From JAKACA01 sp049510975 (GTDB taxonomy: Bacteria > Actinomycetota > Acidimicrobiia > Acidimicrobiales > Bog-793), in the NCBI GenBank assembly GCA_049510975.1, contig JBEKYM010000015.1:1-64000 (forward strand): a stretch of 64,000 bases of DNA. The letters run 5' to 3'. Each line of letters begins with the position of its first letter. Position 1 is the first letter of the stretch. The position numbers and the translations under genes were made by a program. This document shows positions 34,068-42,886 of the stretch, piece after piece. The notes under the pieces were generated by a model, which saw only the letters and a program-made list of their open reading frames with translations, was not told the DNA's origin and did no database searches.

Positions 34068-34811
34068 TCAGCAGTGCCGAGGGAGGTGCAGCGCCAGTTG
34101 GCGCTGCCACCACGGCCAGTCGTGGGCTGAGTCGAAGCCCCACACGTCGAGCACGAGCGGGATGGCCTTGGACTGAAGGAGGCTCGCCAGGCGCAAGGTG
34201 CTCGAGAGCGCTCCGCTGGCGTTGTCGTCCTCGAAGGGCCCTTGCCCGACCACGAGGGTCAGCTCCACCTGGCTGCGCAGCCACTCGAGGTGGTCGCCGT
34301 TCAAGTTGGCGACGTAATCGACGGGGTTGTGAAAGTAGAACGCGTCCCCTCGCTCGCCCCAACCCATCTTCGACATGTCGTAGGCGCCTGACATGCAGAT
34401 CGCTCGCCCGAACAGCTCGGCATGCCGCAGGGCGATGTTGGCGGCGTGATAGGCGCCGAAACTGCACCCGGTCACGAGAATGTCGTCGCGTCCCGCGCAG
34501 TCGGCATGAATGAAAGCGGCGACGTCGTGGACGACGAAGTCCTCGAAGCGCTGGTGCTCCCTCGCCCGCTGTTCGAGTGGGAGGTCGGCTCGCCGCCAGC
34601 TGCCCGATTCGAAGCTGTCGATGCAGTAGATCTTCACCCGTCCGTCGTCGACGAGCGAGGCGACGGCGTCGAGCAAGCCGTTGTTCTCGAAGTCCTCCGC
34701 CCGGCCGCTATCGGAGGCGAACACGAGCACGGGCCGGCCCCAGTCGCCATAGGCGATGACTTTCGAATCGCCGAGCGCAATCGAGTGGAGGACGACGGTG
34801 TCACGTCTCAA
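34068..34811 (-). CDS. Alpha/beta-hydrolase esterase (esterase D-like), downstream copy
   Basis: 247 residues from the TTG at 34811, which overlaps the stop of the upstream esterase (TTGA); the longer frame is the wrong phase over that gene. The nucleophile elbow is VTGCSFGAYHAANIALRH (Ser in GxSxG) and the acid/His region is FDSAHDWPWWQRQL. Fits the PF00756 putative esterase family (enterochelin/S-formylglutathione type). With its neighbour it probably cleaves an ester or thioester of the product made by the ligases at 30626-34060 (inference). Convergent to the YbdK-like gene with 7 nt between stops. Confidence 0.85.
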   Translation of the reverse strand: MRRDTVVLHSIALGDSKVIAYGDWGRPVLVFASDSGRAEDFENNGLLDAVASLVDDGRVKIYCIDSFESGSWRRADLPLEQRAREHQRFEDFVVHDVAAFIHADCAGRDDILVTGCSFGAYHAANIALRHAELFGRAICMSGAYDMSKMGWGERGDAFYFHNPVDYVANLNGDHLEWLRSQVELTLVVGQGPFEDDNASGALSSTLRLASLLQSKAIPLVLDVWGFDSAHDWPWWQRQLALHLPRHC

Positions 34812-35893
34812 TGCCAGACCTTTCCGAGCAGTCCGACGAGGTGCGGCGTCCAGGCGTCGCGCCAGGCGATCCAGTTGTGGGCGTCCCGAACGATACGCAA
34901 TTCCACCGCGTAGCCCTGCGTCGCGAGGGCTGCGGCGCACTCCTCGTTGTTCGCGAGGTTTCGCTCGACGGTCCCACAGGTCATGGCGACGTCGATGGGG
35001 TGCGGCCACGTGCGGGCGGCCAGCACGTCGCCGACGAACTGCTCAATACGCCCGAGGTTGGCCGATCCTTCCTCGCGACGCTCGTGAAAGAAGCTGCTCG
35101 ACTCGAGGAACAGGGAGCCGAACAGCTCGGGCGAGCTCCGGTGAGCGTGGAGGAGGGCGACACCGCCAAGGCTTGCACCGAGCCCGGCTCGGTACTTCGC
35201 CTCTGGCGCGACGGCGCCGACGTCCCCGACGGCGGCGATGAGCTCCTCGGCGAGATAGGCGGCGAAGAGCGGGCTGGCGCTGTAGTGCTCGTCCCGCCGC
35301 GTGGGGTGGCAGAGAGCTGCCCGCATCGGCGGGAGCGTTCCTCTGGCGACCTGCGCGTCGAGCATCCTGAGCAGCCCGGAGAAGCGGGCGAACTCGGCAC
35401 CGTCGAGCACGATGAGCAGGGGCAGCGGCACGTCTGGCCCTGTGCCGGCAGCCGACCACAGGATCGTCGGCTGCGCCTCGCCGAGCAGGTCGGAGGGCAC
35501 ATCGATCTCCTGGACGTCGCCGGCGGCGGGGTCGTCGCCCAGCCACGCGGGCGGGACGTAGCCGGGGAACTCGATGACCGAGCGCTCACCGAATGCCCCG
35601 GGAGCAGAGAGCGGGTTGGCGGGATCAAGGACCGTTTCGTGTTCGCCGCTCGGGCGCTCGAGCTCGAAGCGGTACTCGAGACGGTCAACGGCCGGTCGCA
35701 GCAGCACGCCCTCCCAGAGGTCCTCGCCGACGGCTGACAGCTGTGGGCCGGAGCGCGGATCCGCCACTTCCTGCAGGAGCGAGACACCCGAGACTTCGCC
35801 CGCCGGGGCCCGGAAGCGAAACGTCACCCGGTCCGATTCGATCCTCGGCCCTGAAGTGTCCTCCGCCGGCTCTTCGTCCGTGCTGCCGGCCAC
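34808..35893 (-). CDS. Enterochelin-esterase-like protein, upstream copy
   Basis: 361 residues from the GTG at 35893 (GGAG upstream). The N-terminal third (VTFRFRAPAGEVSGVSLL, DRLEYRFELERPSGEH) is an immunoglobulin-like substrate-binding domain as in Fes/glycogen-debranching relatives, and the catalytic part has AGLGASLGGVALLHAH with a GxSxGG nucleophile and a DAHNWIAWRD His. No iron-uptake genes are nearby, so a siderophore role has no support. The two adjacent esterases form an operon (TTGA overlap), convergent to the amide-ligase genes. Confidence 0.85.
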   Translation of the reverse strand: MAGSTDEEPAEDTSGPRIESDRVTFRFRAPAGEVSGVSLLQEVADPRSGPQLSAVGEDLWEGVLLRPAVDRLEYRFELERPSGEHETVLDPANPLSAPGAFGERSVIEFPGYVPPAWLGDDPAAGDVQEIDVPSDLLGEAQPTILWSAAGTGPDVPLPLLIVLDGAEFARFSGLLRMLDAQVARGTLPPMRAALCHPTRRDEHYSASPLFAAYLAEELIAAVGDVGAVAPEAKYRAGLGASLGGVALLHAHRSSPELFGSLFLESSSFFHERREEGSANLGRIEQFVGDVLAARTWPHPIDVAMTCGTVERNLANNEECAAALATQGYAVELRIVRDAHNWIAWRDAWTPHLVGLLGKVWH

Positions 35894-35946
35894 CGCTCCG
35901 GGGGCCGAGGGGTCGCCGGGGTCGGCGCTGTCTCGGCTCAGGGGCT

Positions 35947-37896
35947 TCAGCCGGGGCCGGCGCCCGTGAGGACGACGGCGTCGATGCCCGACCCCGTCGC
36001 GAGGCTGAGGACGCTCGTGCCCGTCGAAAGGTTGATCTCGTTGAGATCACCCGTTCCGGCATCAGCCACGAAGGCTGCAACCCCGGTGGGGTCGAGGGTG
36101 AAGCCGAGCGGCAGAGAACCGGCCGCGCTGGTGGTCGCCACCTTGAAAGTCTTCAGCCGAACCTGCTGGATCGTCCCCGAGTACGTGACCACGTCGGCGT
36201 ATGTCTTATCAGGCGAGTACGCAAGACCGGTCGGCGATGGGATCGCGACGGTCCCCTTGTTGTTCCGGCCCTCGATCTTCGTGACGGTGTTGGATGTCCT
36301 GCTGCCGACGAGGATGTCCACGCCGCTCGGTGACACGGCCAGGGCGTCGGGGCCGGAGGCGACGGTGATCGGCTTGCCGACGGCGTCGGAGGTCAGGTTG
36401 ATCTCCTGAACGCTGGCCGACCCGTAGTTCGCGACGTAGGCGTCGGTCCCGTCGATGACGACGGCTTCCGGCTCGGACCCGACTGTGACCGTTGAGCTCA
36501 CGGTGCCGGTCGTGAGATCGACGAGGCTGACATTGCCCGACGTGCGGTTGGCCACGACGGCCTCGGTCCCGGTCGGATCGATGGCGATCGCATCTGGGTC
36601 GGTCCCGACGACGATGGGGGCGCCGACAGCTCCGGTCGCCGCTTCGATCGGAACGATCTCGTTCTTCGTGTTGAGGGTCACCCAGATGGTCTCGCCGTTG
36701 GGCGTGACGGCGGCAGCGCCGGGTTCTCCTGCCAGGTGGATCGACGGCTCGGCGACGACGACGCCGGCTTGCACGTGGGTGAGCTCGTTGCCGGTGTAGT
36801 CGGCCACCGCCAGCGACTCGTCGCCACCACTGAACGCCGCGCTGACGGCGCCGGTACCAACGCTGAGAGCGTGGCCGACCTGCAGCGACGACACCGTCAC
36901 CGGGACGAGGGTCCCGGTGTGGAAGTCCGTGACGTACGCCGTCTGGGCGTTGGAGGTGATGACGACGCTCGTGGGGTCGGTTCCGACCGCCACACTGGCG
37001 CCGACGGTGTTGCCGGGCAGCGAGATGGGTGTCAATTGGCCGGAGGTGTAGTCGACGACCAAGGCGGTCTTGCCATCCGAGGTGATGGCGATGCCGTCGG
37101 GAGCGCTCCCAACGGTGAGTGGGGCGCCAGCGACGCCAGAGGAGAGGGTTATGGGCGTGACCGTGTTGGCCCCGAAGTTGGCGACGTAGGCAGTGCTGCC
37201 GTCCGGCGTCACGGCGATCGCACTCGGCTCAGATCCCACGGCGGTGTGCAGCAGGGCGGAGCCGTTCGCGAGGTCGATGCCGGTCACTTGGTCGCTGAGG
37301 AAGTCCGCCACGTAGGCGTCGTCCCCGTTCGGTGACAGGGCGATGGCGGCCGGGCCGCTGCCGGCCGGAATCGCTTTGTCCGCCACCCCGATGGCGAGCG
37401 TGATCGGGACGATCGTGTCGGAGCCGTAACACACGACGTAAGCCATGGAGTCGTTGGGCGACATCACGATCCCGTCGGGGCTCTTGCCGACGGCGATGGC
37501 CTTGCCGGCCTTCATGGTGGTGAGGTCGATGGGAGTGACCGTGTTGGCCGAGTAGTTCGTCACATACGCCGTGTTGGTGACGGTGTCGACGGCGACGGCG
37601 TCAGGGCTCGTCGTGGCGACGGAGCCGGCGGTGGCGATCGTGTCGAGGTTGACCGGGGTCACGGTCGATGCGCTGTGGTTGATCGCCCAGGCATAGCCGC
37701 CGACAGCGAGGGTCTGGCGAGGAGCCCCGGCGATGGCCGGCAAGCCGCTGCGCCCGCTGTCGCGAGCGGCGGCGGACCCACGCGGCGCCGCCAGGGCCAC
37801 GGAGGTGCCGCCGAGCGCGGCCGCACACAGGGCAGCCGAGGCAGCCGCCAAAGGCAGCCGGCGTCGTGTCCGTGGACGGAGTGCTCGTTTTGCCAT
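35947..37896 (-). CDS. Secreted YVTN-type beta-propeller protein
   Basis: 649 residues. An Arg-rich N-terminus and signal peptide (to about residue 37) are followed by about fourteen YVTN/NHL-like repeats, recognisable as PxAVAVxxxTxxAYVxNxxxxTVTPIDLTT and DxxYVADFLSDQVTGIDLAN, with DPxAIxITPDG in each blade. The fold is a seven-bladed propeller or a pair, exposed on the surface, likely for binding or scaffolding; no enzymatic motif. Residues 470-540 include NRTSGNVSLVDLTTGT. ATG 37896 with GGGAGA upstream. It precedes the repeat-rich membrane protein gene in the transcription direction reversed order: that gene lies upstream (37945-39609), 48 bp away. Confidence 0.88.
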   Translation of the reverse strand: MAKRALRPRTRRRLPLAAASAALCAAALGGTSVALAAPRGSAAARDSGRSGLPAIAGAPRQTLAVGGYAWAINHSASTVTPVNLDTIATAGSVATTSPDAVAVDTVTNTAYVTNYSANTVTPIDLTTMKAGKAIAVGKSPDGIVMSPNDSMAYVVCYGSDTIVPITLAIGVADKAIPAGSGPAAIALSPNGDDAYVADFLSDQVTGIDLANGSALLHTAVGSEPSAIAVTPDGSTAYVANFGANTVTPITLSSGVAGAPLTVGSAPDGIAITSDGKTALVVDYTSGQLTPISLPGNTVGASVAVGTDPTSVVITSNAQTAYVTDFHTGTLVPVTVSSLQVGHALSVGTGAVSAAFSGGDESLAVADYTGNELTHVQAGVVVAEPSIHLAGEPGAAAVTPNGETIWVTLNTKNEIVPIEAATGAVGAPIVVGTDPDAIAIDPTGTEAVVANRTSGNVSLVDLTTGTVSSTVTVGSEPEAVVIDGTDAYVANYGSASVQEINLTSDAVGKPITVASGPDALAVSPSGVDILVGSRTSNTVTKIEGRNNKGTVAIPSPTGLAYSPDKTYADVVTYSGTIQQVRLKTFKVATTSAAGSLPLGFTLDPTGVAAFVADAGTGDLNEINLSTGTSVLSLATGSGIDAVVLTGAGPG

Positions 37897-37944
37897 CTCG
37901 TGTCTCCCGATCTCTTTCTCAGCAGTCGCCCGCTCGCCCGCTAG

Positions 37945-39609
37945 TTAGCAGGTGTGGTGCGGCGGACAGGGCGTCGTCGTCGTCGTGGTCGTCGATGTCG
38001 ATGTCGATGTCGTCGTGGTCGGACGAGTCGTTGTCGTGGTTGTCGCCGGGCGTGTGGTCGTAGTGGTGGTGGCCGGCCGCGTCGTCGTCGTTGTCGTCGC
38101 CGGTCGCGTCGTGGTCGTCGTCGTCGTCTTCGGATTGCCCGACCCCGTGTGGTGTCGCTTCGATCGCACCGGCCGAGTCGTCGAGGTCGTCGCGTTGCCA
38201 CGCGTCGTCGTGGTGGCCGCAACCGTCGTCGTGGTTGCGACGGAGCTTGATGTCGTGGCGCCCGGGATCGAGGTGGTGGGAGCCGCACTCCCGATGCCGC
38301 CGCCGGCGGCCGCGAACACCCAAGCGAGCACCCCGGCGCAGACCACGAGGACCGGCAAGCCGACCCGGGCACGCAGCAGGGGCGAACGCTTCTTCGAACT
38401 CCTGGTGCTGCTCGCACCGACACCGGTAGCAGCGCCAGCACCGGCACCGGCAGCAGCACCGAGGGCAACTGCCGGCCCTGCGTTCGACGGCGGGGGGCCG
38501 GCGGGTGTGCTCGGTCGCTTCGGGCTCGGAGATCGGGTCGACTTCTGGGCGCTTGCCGAGGTCGCCGACCGCGGCGATGGTGCCGCGGAGGGCTTCGGGA
38601 CGGCAGCGGGGCCTGAACCCGCGCTCGTGGAACCGCCGCCGGCAAGTCCTTGAGCGCCGGCAGCGCCGGCCAGACCTGCAGCGCCGGCAGCGCCGGCCAG
38701 ACCTGCAGAGCCGGCAGCGCCGGTCAGACCTGCAGAGCCGGCAGCGCCGGCGTCCAGACCTGCAGAGCCGGCAGCGCCGGCGTCCAGAGGCGGCTGCCCG
38801 ACAGTCGCCGGTGGGTCGGCCGGCAGAACGCCTCGCGAGGTTGGCTGGTACTGGTACGGCGGCGGACCGTCGCCGGCCCACGGCGGCCGGTACTGGTACG
38901 GCGGCGGACCTTCCGCTCGCCACAGGGGGGCGCCCGCAGCGCCGGCGCCTGGACCGGGCGGTGTGAGCGGCGGATCGGCGGCGACGGTGGCACCGGGGGT
39001 GAGCAGCACAGGTTCCGGCGCCGGCGCCGTTGACGGTGTCGAGTCGGCCGGTCCTCCCATCGGGATGGGCGAGGGGCCAGGCCCTCGCCCTGGCATCGGG
39101 ATCTCGGGGCGTGCCGAGGCGCGAGCGGCGCTGCGCTGTTTCGGTCGGCCTGATCCCCTTCCGGGCATGGGCGTGTCGGCGGCTTCCGCAGCCGCCAGCA
39201 CCATGGAGGTCGCCGGCTCTGCGGACCCGCTACCAAGCATGGGGAGGCTGGGCGGTTCCTCCGCTACGACGTCAGTGGCCTCGGCCTTCGCGGTCGTGGG
39301 AGCTTTGCCGGCGGCCTTCGGCGACACCTTCTTGGCGCCGGCGGAGCCGGCGCTCGTGCCCGCAGCGCTCTTTACGCCGGGGGCGCCCTTGGCGCCGGAC
39401 TTGGGCACGGCGGCGGGGCGCTTGCCTCGCCGCTGCGGTCGCTTCACGGTCGCCGGAGGCGGGCCGGAGTCTGCCTGCGAAGCCTCGTGAGCCTTCGATG
39501 GGGCGTCGCTCGCCGGAGCGGACGCGTCGGTTGCCTGAGGAGCGATGTCGCCGGCCGCGGAGGAGTCGTTGTCGCCGTCGCGTGGCTGTGTGGAGTTGTC
39601 GTCCGGCAC
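37945..39609 (-). CDS. Repeat-rich single-pass membrane protein with collagen-like and Thr-rich tails
   Basis: 554 residues from the GTG at 39609, chosen for AGGAGG 4 nt upstream (an in-frame GTG at 39654 lacks one). Long N-terminal Pro/Ala/Ser/Lys-rich disorder, a GPPPYQYRPPW duplicated motif (about residue 245-270), tandem 9-10-residue units of the AGAAGSAGL type (38653-38790), one membrane segment (VGLPVLVVCAGVLAWVFAAAG), and a Thr-rich exterior stalk of four 10-residue TTTTTTRPAT-like units ending CPPHHTC. Probably a wall-anchored or stalk protein. No enzyme domain. Function unknown. Confidence 0.8.
   Translation of the reverse strand: MPDDNSTQPRDGDNDSSAAGDIAPQATDASAPASDAPSKAHEASQADSGPPPATVKRPQRRGKRPAAVPKSGAKGAPGVKSAAGTSAGSAGAKKVSPKAAGKAPTTAKAEATDVVAEEPPSLPMLGSGSAEPATSMVLAAAEAADTPMPGRGSGRPKQRSAARASARPEIPMPGRGPGPSPIPMGGPADSTPSTAPAPEPVLLTPGATVAADPPLTPPGPGAGAAGAPLWRAEGPPPYQYRPPWAGDGPPPYQYQPTSRGVLPADPPATVGQPPLDAGAAGSAGLDAGAAGSAGLTGAAGSAGLAGAAGAAGLAGAAGAQGLAGGGSTSAGSGPAAVPKPSAAPSPRSATSASAQKSTRSPSPKRPSTPAGPPPSNAGPAVALGAAAGAGAGAATGVGASSTRSSKKRSPLLRARVGLPVLVVCAGVLAWVFAAAGGGIGSAAPTTSIPGATTSSSVATTTTVAATTTTRGNATTSTTRPVRSKRHHTGSGNPKTTTTTTTRPATTTTTTRPATTTTTTRPATTTTTTRPTTTTSTSTSTTTTTTTPCPPHHTC
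37976..38110 (-). repeat. Thr-rich in-frame 30-bp repeats at gene 3' end
   Basis: GTCGTCGT-based units alternating with CGGGCGTGT or CGGTCGCGT encode four copies of TTTTTTRPAT, then TSTSTS. The 30-bp period keeps frame. Position is the extracellular tail of the repeat-rich membrane protein. Confidence 0.8.
38653..38790 (-). repeat. Five 27/30-bp tandem repeats (AGAAGSAGL units)
   Basis: The block CAGACCTGCA recurs at 38671, 38698, 38725 and 38755, spaced 27, 27 and 30, followed by a fifth partial copy. Units are CG-rich and keep the frame of the host gene, encoding collagen-like Gly/Ala/Ser peptides. Copy number is a candidate site for slippage. Confidence 0.85.
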
Positions 39610-39696
39610 CGGTCCTCCTCCCCAATCTGCCCCGCGGGGCACGCTCGAGCTCACGCCGCAGCGTGAGCAGGGCCGCCTCGCTCGTCGGCCGTTCGG

Positions 39697-40707
39697 TTAG
39701 GCGAGATCCTCCGGGCCCGCGTGGACCCCGTCCGGATCGCGGTCGCCGGTGTTGGCAGTCTCGCCGTCACCATCTACAACGACCGGTTGTTCGCCCGCGT
39801 CAAAAGCCGTCCTTCCAATCGCGGGCCGGACCTCGTCGCCGGCTTCGCCGGCTCCGTCAGTATCGGCTTGCTGGTTGGGGGAGTTGAGCGTTTCGGGGTT
39901 GGCCCAGGGGTCGGTGGGAGGGGAGTCGTGGCCACGGGTTGCGCTCCTGCGGGCGCGGTCTCGCCACAGCAGGAAGATCACGAAGAACACGCCGACCCCG
40001 ATGAACGCACCCGAGGTGATCTCGAGCGCCGTGCCGGCAGGACCATGGGAGAGCAGGACCGACTCGTCGAACAGGCGCGACGCCCCGTACAGGGTGACGG
40101 TGGCCGTGATGACGACCCCGAACGGGCCGCCCCTACGGGCGACGTATTTCTCCACCTGGAGCGCCAGGAGGAAGACGACGAAGCACTCGATCCCCTGGAA
40201 GATCGGCACGGGCACTCGTTTGCCGACGTCGCCGGCGTAGTACATCCCGTACCAGGCAGTGGTCCTGTAGCCCCCGCCCTGATACATGAGCTGCGGCCCG
40301 AGCAGCCGCCCGATCGCCCAGGCCAGGGCGAGCACGGGGGCGACGATGTCGAGCGCCACCACGAGCCGGAGCGACTTGCACCAGCGGTGAGCGAGGTACA
40401 GGCCGGTCGGCACACCTCCGAGGAGCCCGCCGTAGCTGGAGAGCCCGCCATGCCAAACGGCGAGGATGTCGCCGAGGTTCCTCGAATAGAAACCCCAGTT
40501 CGCCACGACGTGCACCGCCCTCGCCCCCACGACCGAGGCAGCGATGATCCAGACGAAGGCGCGGCCAAGCCAGGCATCGTCGTAGCCGTGGGCCCGCAGC
40601 CGGCGGGCGAAATAGCGGTACGACACGAAGAACGTGATCGCCAGGCCGATGCCGTAGGTGTGAATCTGGAGCGCGCCGATGTGGAAGACGATGGGGATCG
40701 GCCTCAC
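39697..40707 (-). CDS. lgt: Prolipoprotein diacylglyceryl transferase
   Basis: 336 residues from the GTG at 40707. Seven hydrophobic segments in the N-terminal 260 residues, HTYGIGLAITFFVSY, VWHGGLSSYGGLLGG (HGG motif, about 86), AWAIGRLLGPQLMYQ and LYGASRLFDESVLL, match Lgt, which moves the diacylglyceryl group onto the lipobox Cys of secreted lipoproteins. The usual GRxGNFxNxE stretch is altered to GRLLGPQLMYQ, missing the conserved Asn, so it is a divergent Lgt. The last 75 residues are acidic, Asp/Gly/Pro-rich and unlike other Lgt. Lipoproteins at 9360 and 61182 are likely substrates. Confidence 0.88.
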   Translation of the reverse strand: MRPIPIVFHIGALQIHTYGIGLAITFFVSYRYFARRLRAHGYDDAWLGRAFVWIIAASVVGARAVHVVANWGFYSRNLGDILAVWHGGLSSYGGLLGGVPTGLYLAHRWCKSLRLVVALDIVAPVLALAWAIGRLLGPQLMYQGGGYRTTAWYGMYYAGDVGKRVPVPIFQGIECFVVFLLALQVEKYVARRGGPFGVVITATVTLYGASRLFDESVLLSHGPAGTALEITSGAFIGVGVFFVIFLLWRDRARRSATRGHDSPPTDPWANPETLNSPNQQADTDGAGEAGDEVRPAIGRTAFDAGEQPVVVDGDGETANTGDRDPDGVHAGPEDLA

Positions 40708-40805
40708 GACGTGATCACGCGACGATTATCCCGCATTTGCCGTTGGCCACGGTCTCGCCACACTCCGCTCCAGGGATCCACGCCCGGACGCTACGGTGTC
40801 GGGCC

Positions 40806-41630
40806 GTGCCAGTTACCACGAGGTTCAACGGACGCATCGCCTTTGTCACCGGGGCCGGATCGGGCATCGGTCGGGCGACGGCCGAACGCCTCGCCGCCGA
40901 GGGCGCGGCTGTCGGTTGTGCCGACCGTGACGCGGCCACGCTGGGCGAAACGGTGTCGACGATCGAGTCCACGACCGGTGCGACCGTGCTCGGCATCGAG
41001 TGCGACGTCACCGATCCCGTGGCGGTCGAACGTGCCTTCGTCGCCCTCGAATCAGCCGTCGGGATGCCGGATGTGGTGTGCAATGTTGCGGGGGTGGGGG
41101 GTTTCTCTCACACGCACGAGACCTCTGACGAGGAGTGGGGGCGGATGATCGCCGTCAACCTCACCGGCACTTTCTTCGTCTGCCGGGCGGCCCTCCAGCG
41201 ATGGAGTGCCCTCGTGGCGAGCGAGCCGAAGCGCTACCGCCGGCGGCGAGGCGTGCCGGCCTCCGAGGCCCTCGCGCGGCCGGCCATCGTCAACGTCGCC
41301 TCGTCGGCCGGCATCATGGGACAGCCGTACAGCGCTGCCTACTGCGCTTCCAAGGGTGGCGTCGTACAGCTGACGAAGGCTCTCGCGGTCGAATACCTCG
41401 AGGCGGGATTCCGCATCAATGCTGTCGCCCCGGGGGGAGTGGACACTCCGCTCATCGCAAGCTTCGCACCCCCGGCGGACGCCTCCGGGCCGCTCATCGC
41501 CCGGCTGATCTCGCCGTTCGGCTTCGCCCCGCCGTCGGACATCGCCTCGGTGATCGCCTTCATCGCCTCGGAGGAGGCCGGTCCCATGACGGGCTCCATC
41601 GTGCCTGCCGACGGGGGCCTCACGGCCTAG
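40806..41630 (+). CDS. Short-chain dehydrogenase/reductase
   Basis: 274 residues from the GTG at 40806 (a TACGGT -10-like site ends 8 nt upstream, so the message may be leaderless). Classical SDR: TGAGSGIGRATAERLAAEG (TGxxxGIG), NVAG (NAG loop), catalytic YCASK (YxxxK), PGGVDTPL. It oxidises or reduces an alcohol/ketone with NAD(P). A long insert RYRRRRGVPASEALARPA lies between strand 4 and 5. As first gene of the steroid-type catabolic region it may be a 3- or 17-hydroxysteroid or hydroxyacyl dehydrogenase (inference); the thiolase gene converges with 7 nt between. Confidence 0.9.
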   Translation: MPVTTRFNGRIAFVTGAGSGIGRATAERLAAEGAAVGCADRDAATLGETVSTIESTTGATVLGIECDVTDPVAVERAFVALESAVGMPDVVCNVAGVGGFSHTHETSDEEWGRMIAVNLTGTFFVCRAALQRWSALVASEPKRYRRRRGVPASEALARPAIVNVASSAGIMGQPYSAAYCASKGGVVQLTKALAVEYLEAGFRINAVAPGGVDTPLIASFAPPADASGPLIARLISPFGFAPPSDIASVIAFIASEEAGPMTGSIVPADGGLTA

Positions 41631-41637
41631 GCCCTCC

Positions 41638-42849
41638 TTAGGCCAGTCGCTCCACGATCATCGCCATGCCCTGGCCACCGCCGACGCACATCGTCTCGAG
41701 GCCGACGGTCTTGTCCTGATTCTCGAGCCCGTTGATCAGGGTCGTCATGATGCGGGCGCCGGTCATCCCGAACGGGTGGCCGATGGCGATGGCGCCGCCG
41801 TGCACGTTCAGCTTGTCCCAGCTGATCCCGAGGCGCTTGGCCGAGGGGATGACCTGGGCTGCAAACGCTTCGTTGATCTCTGCGAGGTCGACATCGTCGA
41901 TCGTCATGCCGGCACGCTTCAGCGCCTGCCGGCTGGCCTCGATCGGGCCGAGGCCCATGATCTCGGGGTTGAGCGCGCTGACGCCGCTCGAGACGATGCG
42001 GGCGAGCGGGCGGATTCCGAGCTCGGCGGCGCGGGTGTCGCTCATGACCACGACGGCGGCGGCACCGTCGTTGAGGGGGCAGGCGTTGCCGGCGGTGACA
42101 CGGCCGTCAGGACGGAAGACCGGCTGGAGCTTGGCGAGGCCCTCCACCGTCGTGCCGGCTCGGGGACCGTCGTCCTTGGCGACGACGGTGCCGTCGGCGA
42201 GCGTGTACGGCGTGATCTCCCGCTCGAAGAAGCCGTTCTCCTGGCTCTCGACCGCTCGCTGCTGGGAGAGGGCGGCGAACTCGTCCATCTCCTCGCGGCT
42301 GACGTTCTCGTACTCGGCGACGTTCTCGGCGGTCTGGCCCATGGCGATGTAGATGTCGGGCAGACCCTGCGACGGCGCCCAGGGGGGAGCGCCACCTTCG
42401 GCCCGCTTGGCGGCGTGCGCCTCGGGCTCGGCGAATACCGGGTTGTGCGTGCCAGGGAGACCGTCGGAGCTTCCGGCGAAGAAACGGCTCGTCGTTTCGA
42501 CGCCAGCGGCGATGAAGCAGTCGCCCTCGCCGGCACGGATGGCATGTGCCGCCATGCGGATGGTCTGCAGCGAGGACGAGCAGTAGCGGTTGACGGTGAC
42601 GCCGGGCACGTACTCGAGGCCGGCGAGGACGGCCACGACGCGGGCGATGTTGAACCCCGCCTCGCCGGCCGGTTGTCCGCAACCGAGGATGAGGTCCTCG
42701 ATCTCGGACGGCGGCAGGTTCGGGACCTTCTCGAGGAGGCTCTTCACGATGAAGGCGGCGAGGTCGTCGGGGCGGACGTCCTTGAGCGACCCCTTGAAGG
42801 CTCGCCCGATCGGGCTGCGGGCGGTAGCGACGATGACGGCTTCAGGCAT
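41638..42849 (-). CDS. Acetyl-CoA acetyltransferase (thiolase, FadA-like)
   Basis: 403 residues. Thiolase signatures: NRYCSSSLQTI with catalytic Cys90, GHPFGMTGARI with His358, CVGGGQGMAMI with Cys388. It cleaves 3-ketoacyl-CoA with CoA during beta-oxidation. In mycobacteria a close homologue (FadA5) acts on the cholesterol side chain; the location and shared operator here support, but do not prove, such a role. The ATG at 42849 lies 6 nt after TATGCT (42856-42861), so the transcript is probably leaderless. A KstR-like site (42887-42900) is just upstream and also serves the divergent FadE gene. Confidence 0.94.
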   Translation of the reverse strand: MPEAVIVATARSPIGRAFKGSLKDVRPDDLAAFIVKSLLEKVPNLPPSEIEDLILGCGQPAGEAGFNIARVVAVLAGLEYVPGVTVNRYCSSSLQTIRMAAHAIRAGEGDCFIAAGVETTSRFFAGSSDGLPGTHNPVFAEPEAHAAKRAEGGAPPWAPSQGLPDIYIAMGQTAENVAEYENVSREEMDEFAALSQQRAVESQENGFFEREITPYTLADGTVVAKDDGPRAGTTVEGLAKLQPVFRPDGRVTAGNACPLNDGAAAVVVMSDTRAAELGIRPLARIVSSGVSALNPEIMGLGPIEASRQALKRAGMTIDDVDLAEINEAFAAQVIPSAKRLGISWDKLNVHGGAIAIGHPFGMTGARIMTTLINGLENQDKTVGLETMCVGGGQGMAMIVERLA

Positions 42850-42883
42850 GCGGGGAGCATAGGCGGAGCACTCTCCCGAGCAA
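42850..42883 (-). promoter_or_regulatory. Leaderless promoter of the thiolase gene
   Basis: On the minus strand TTGCTC (42883-42878), 16 nt, TATGCT (42861-42856), then 6 nt to the start codon at 42849. This spacing puts transcription start on the A of the ATG. No Shine-Dalgarno is needed. Confidence 0.6.
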
Positions 42884-42886
42884 AAC

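Noticed and set aside
34808..35893. Siderophore (enterochelin) release
   Set aside because: Fes-like fold is present but no siderophore synthesis or iron transport genes are in the window.
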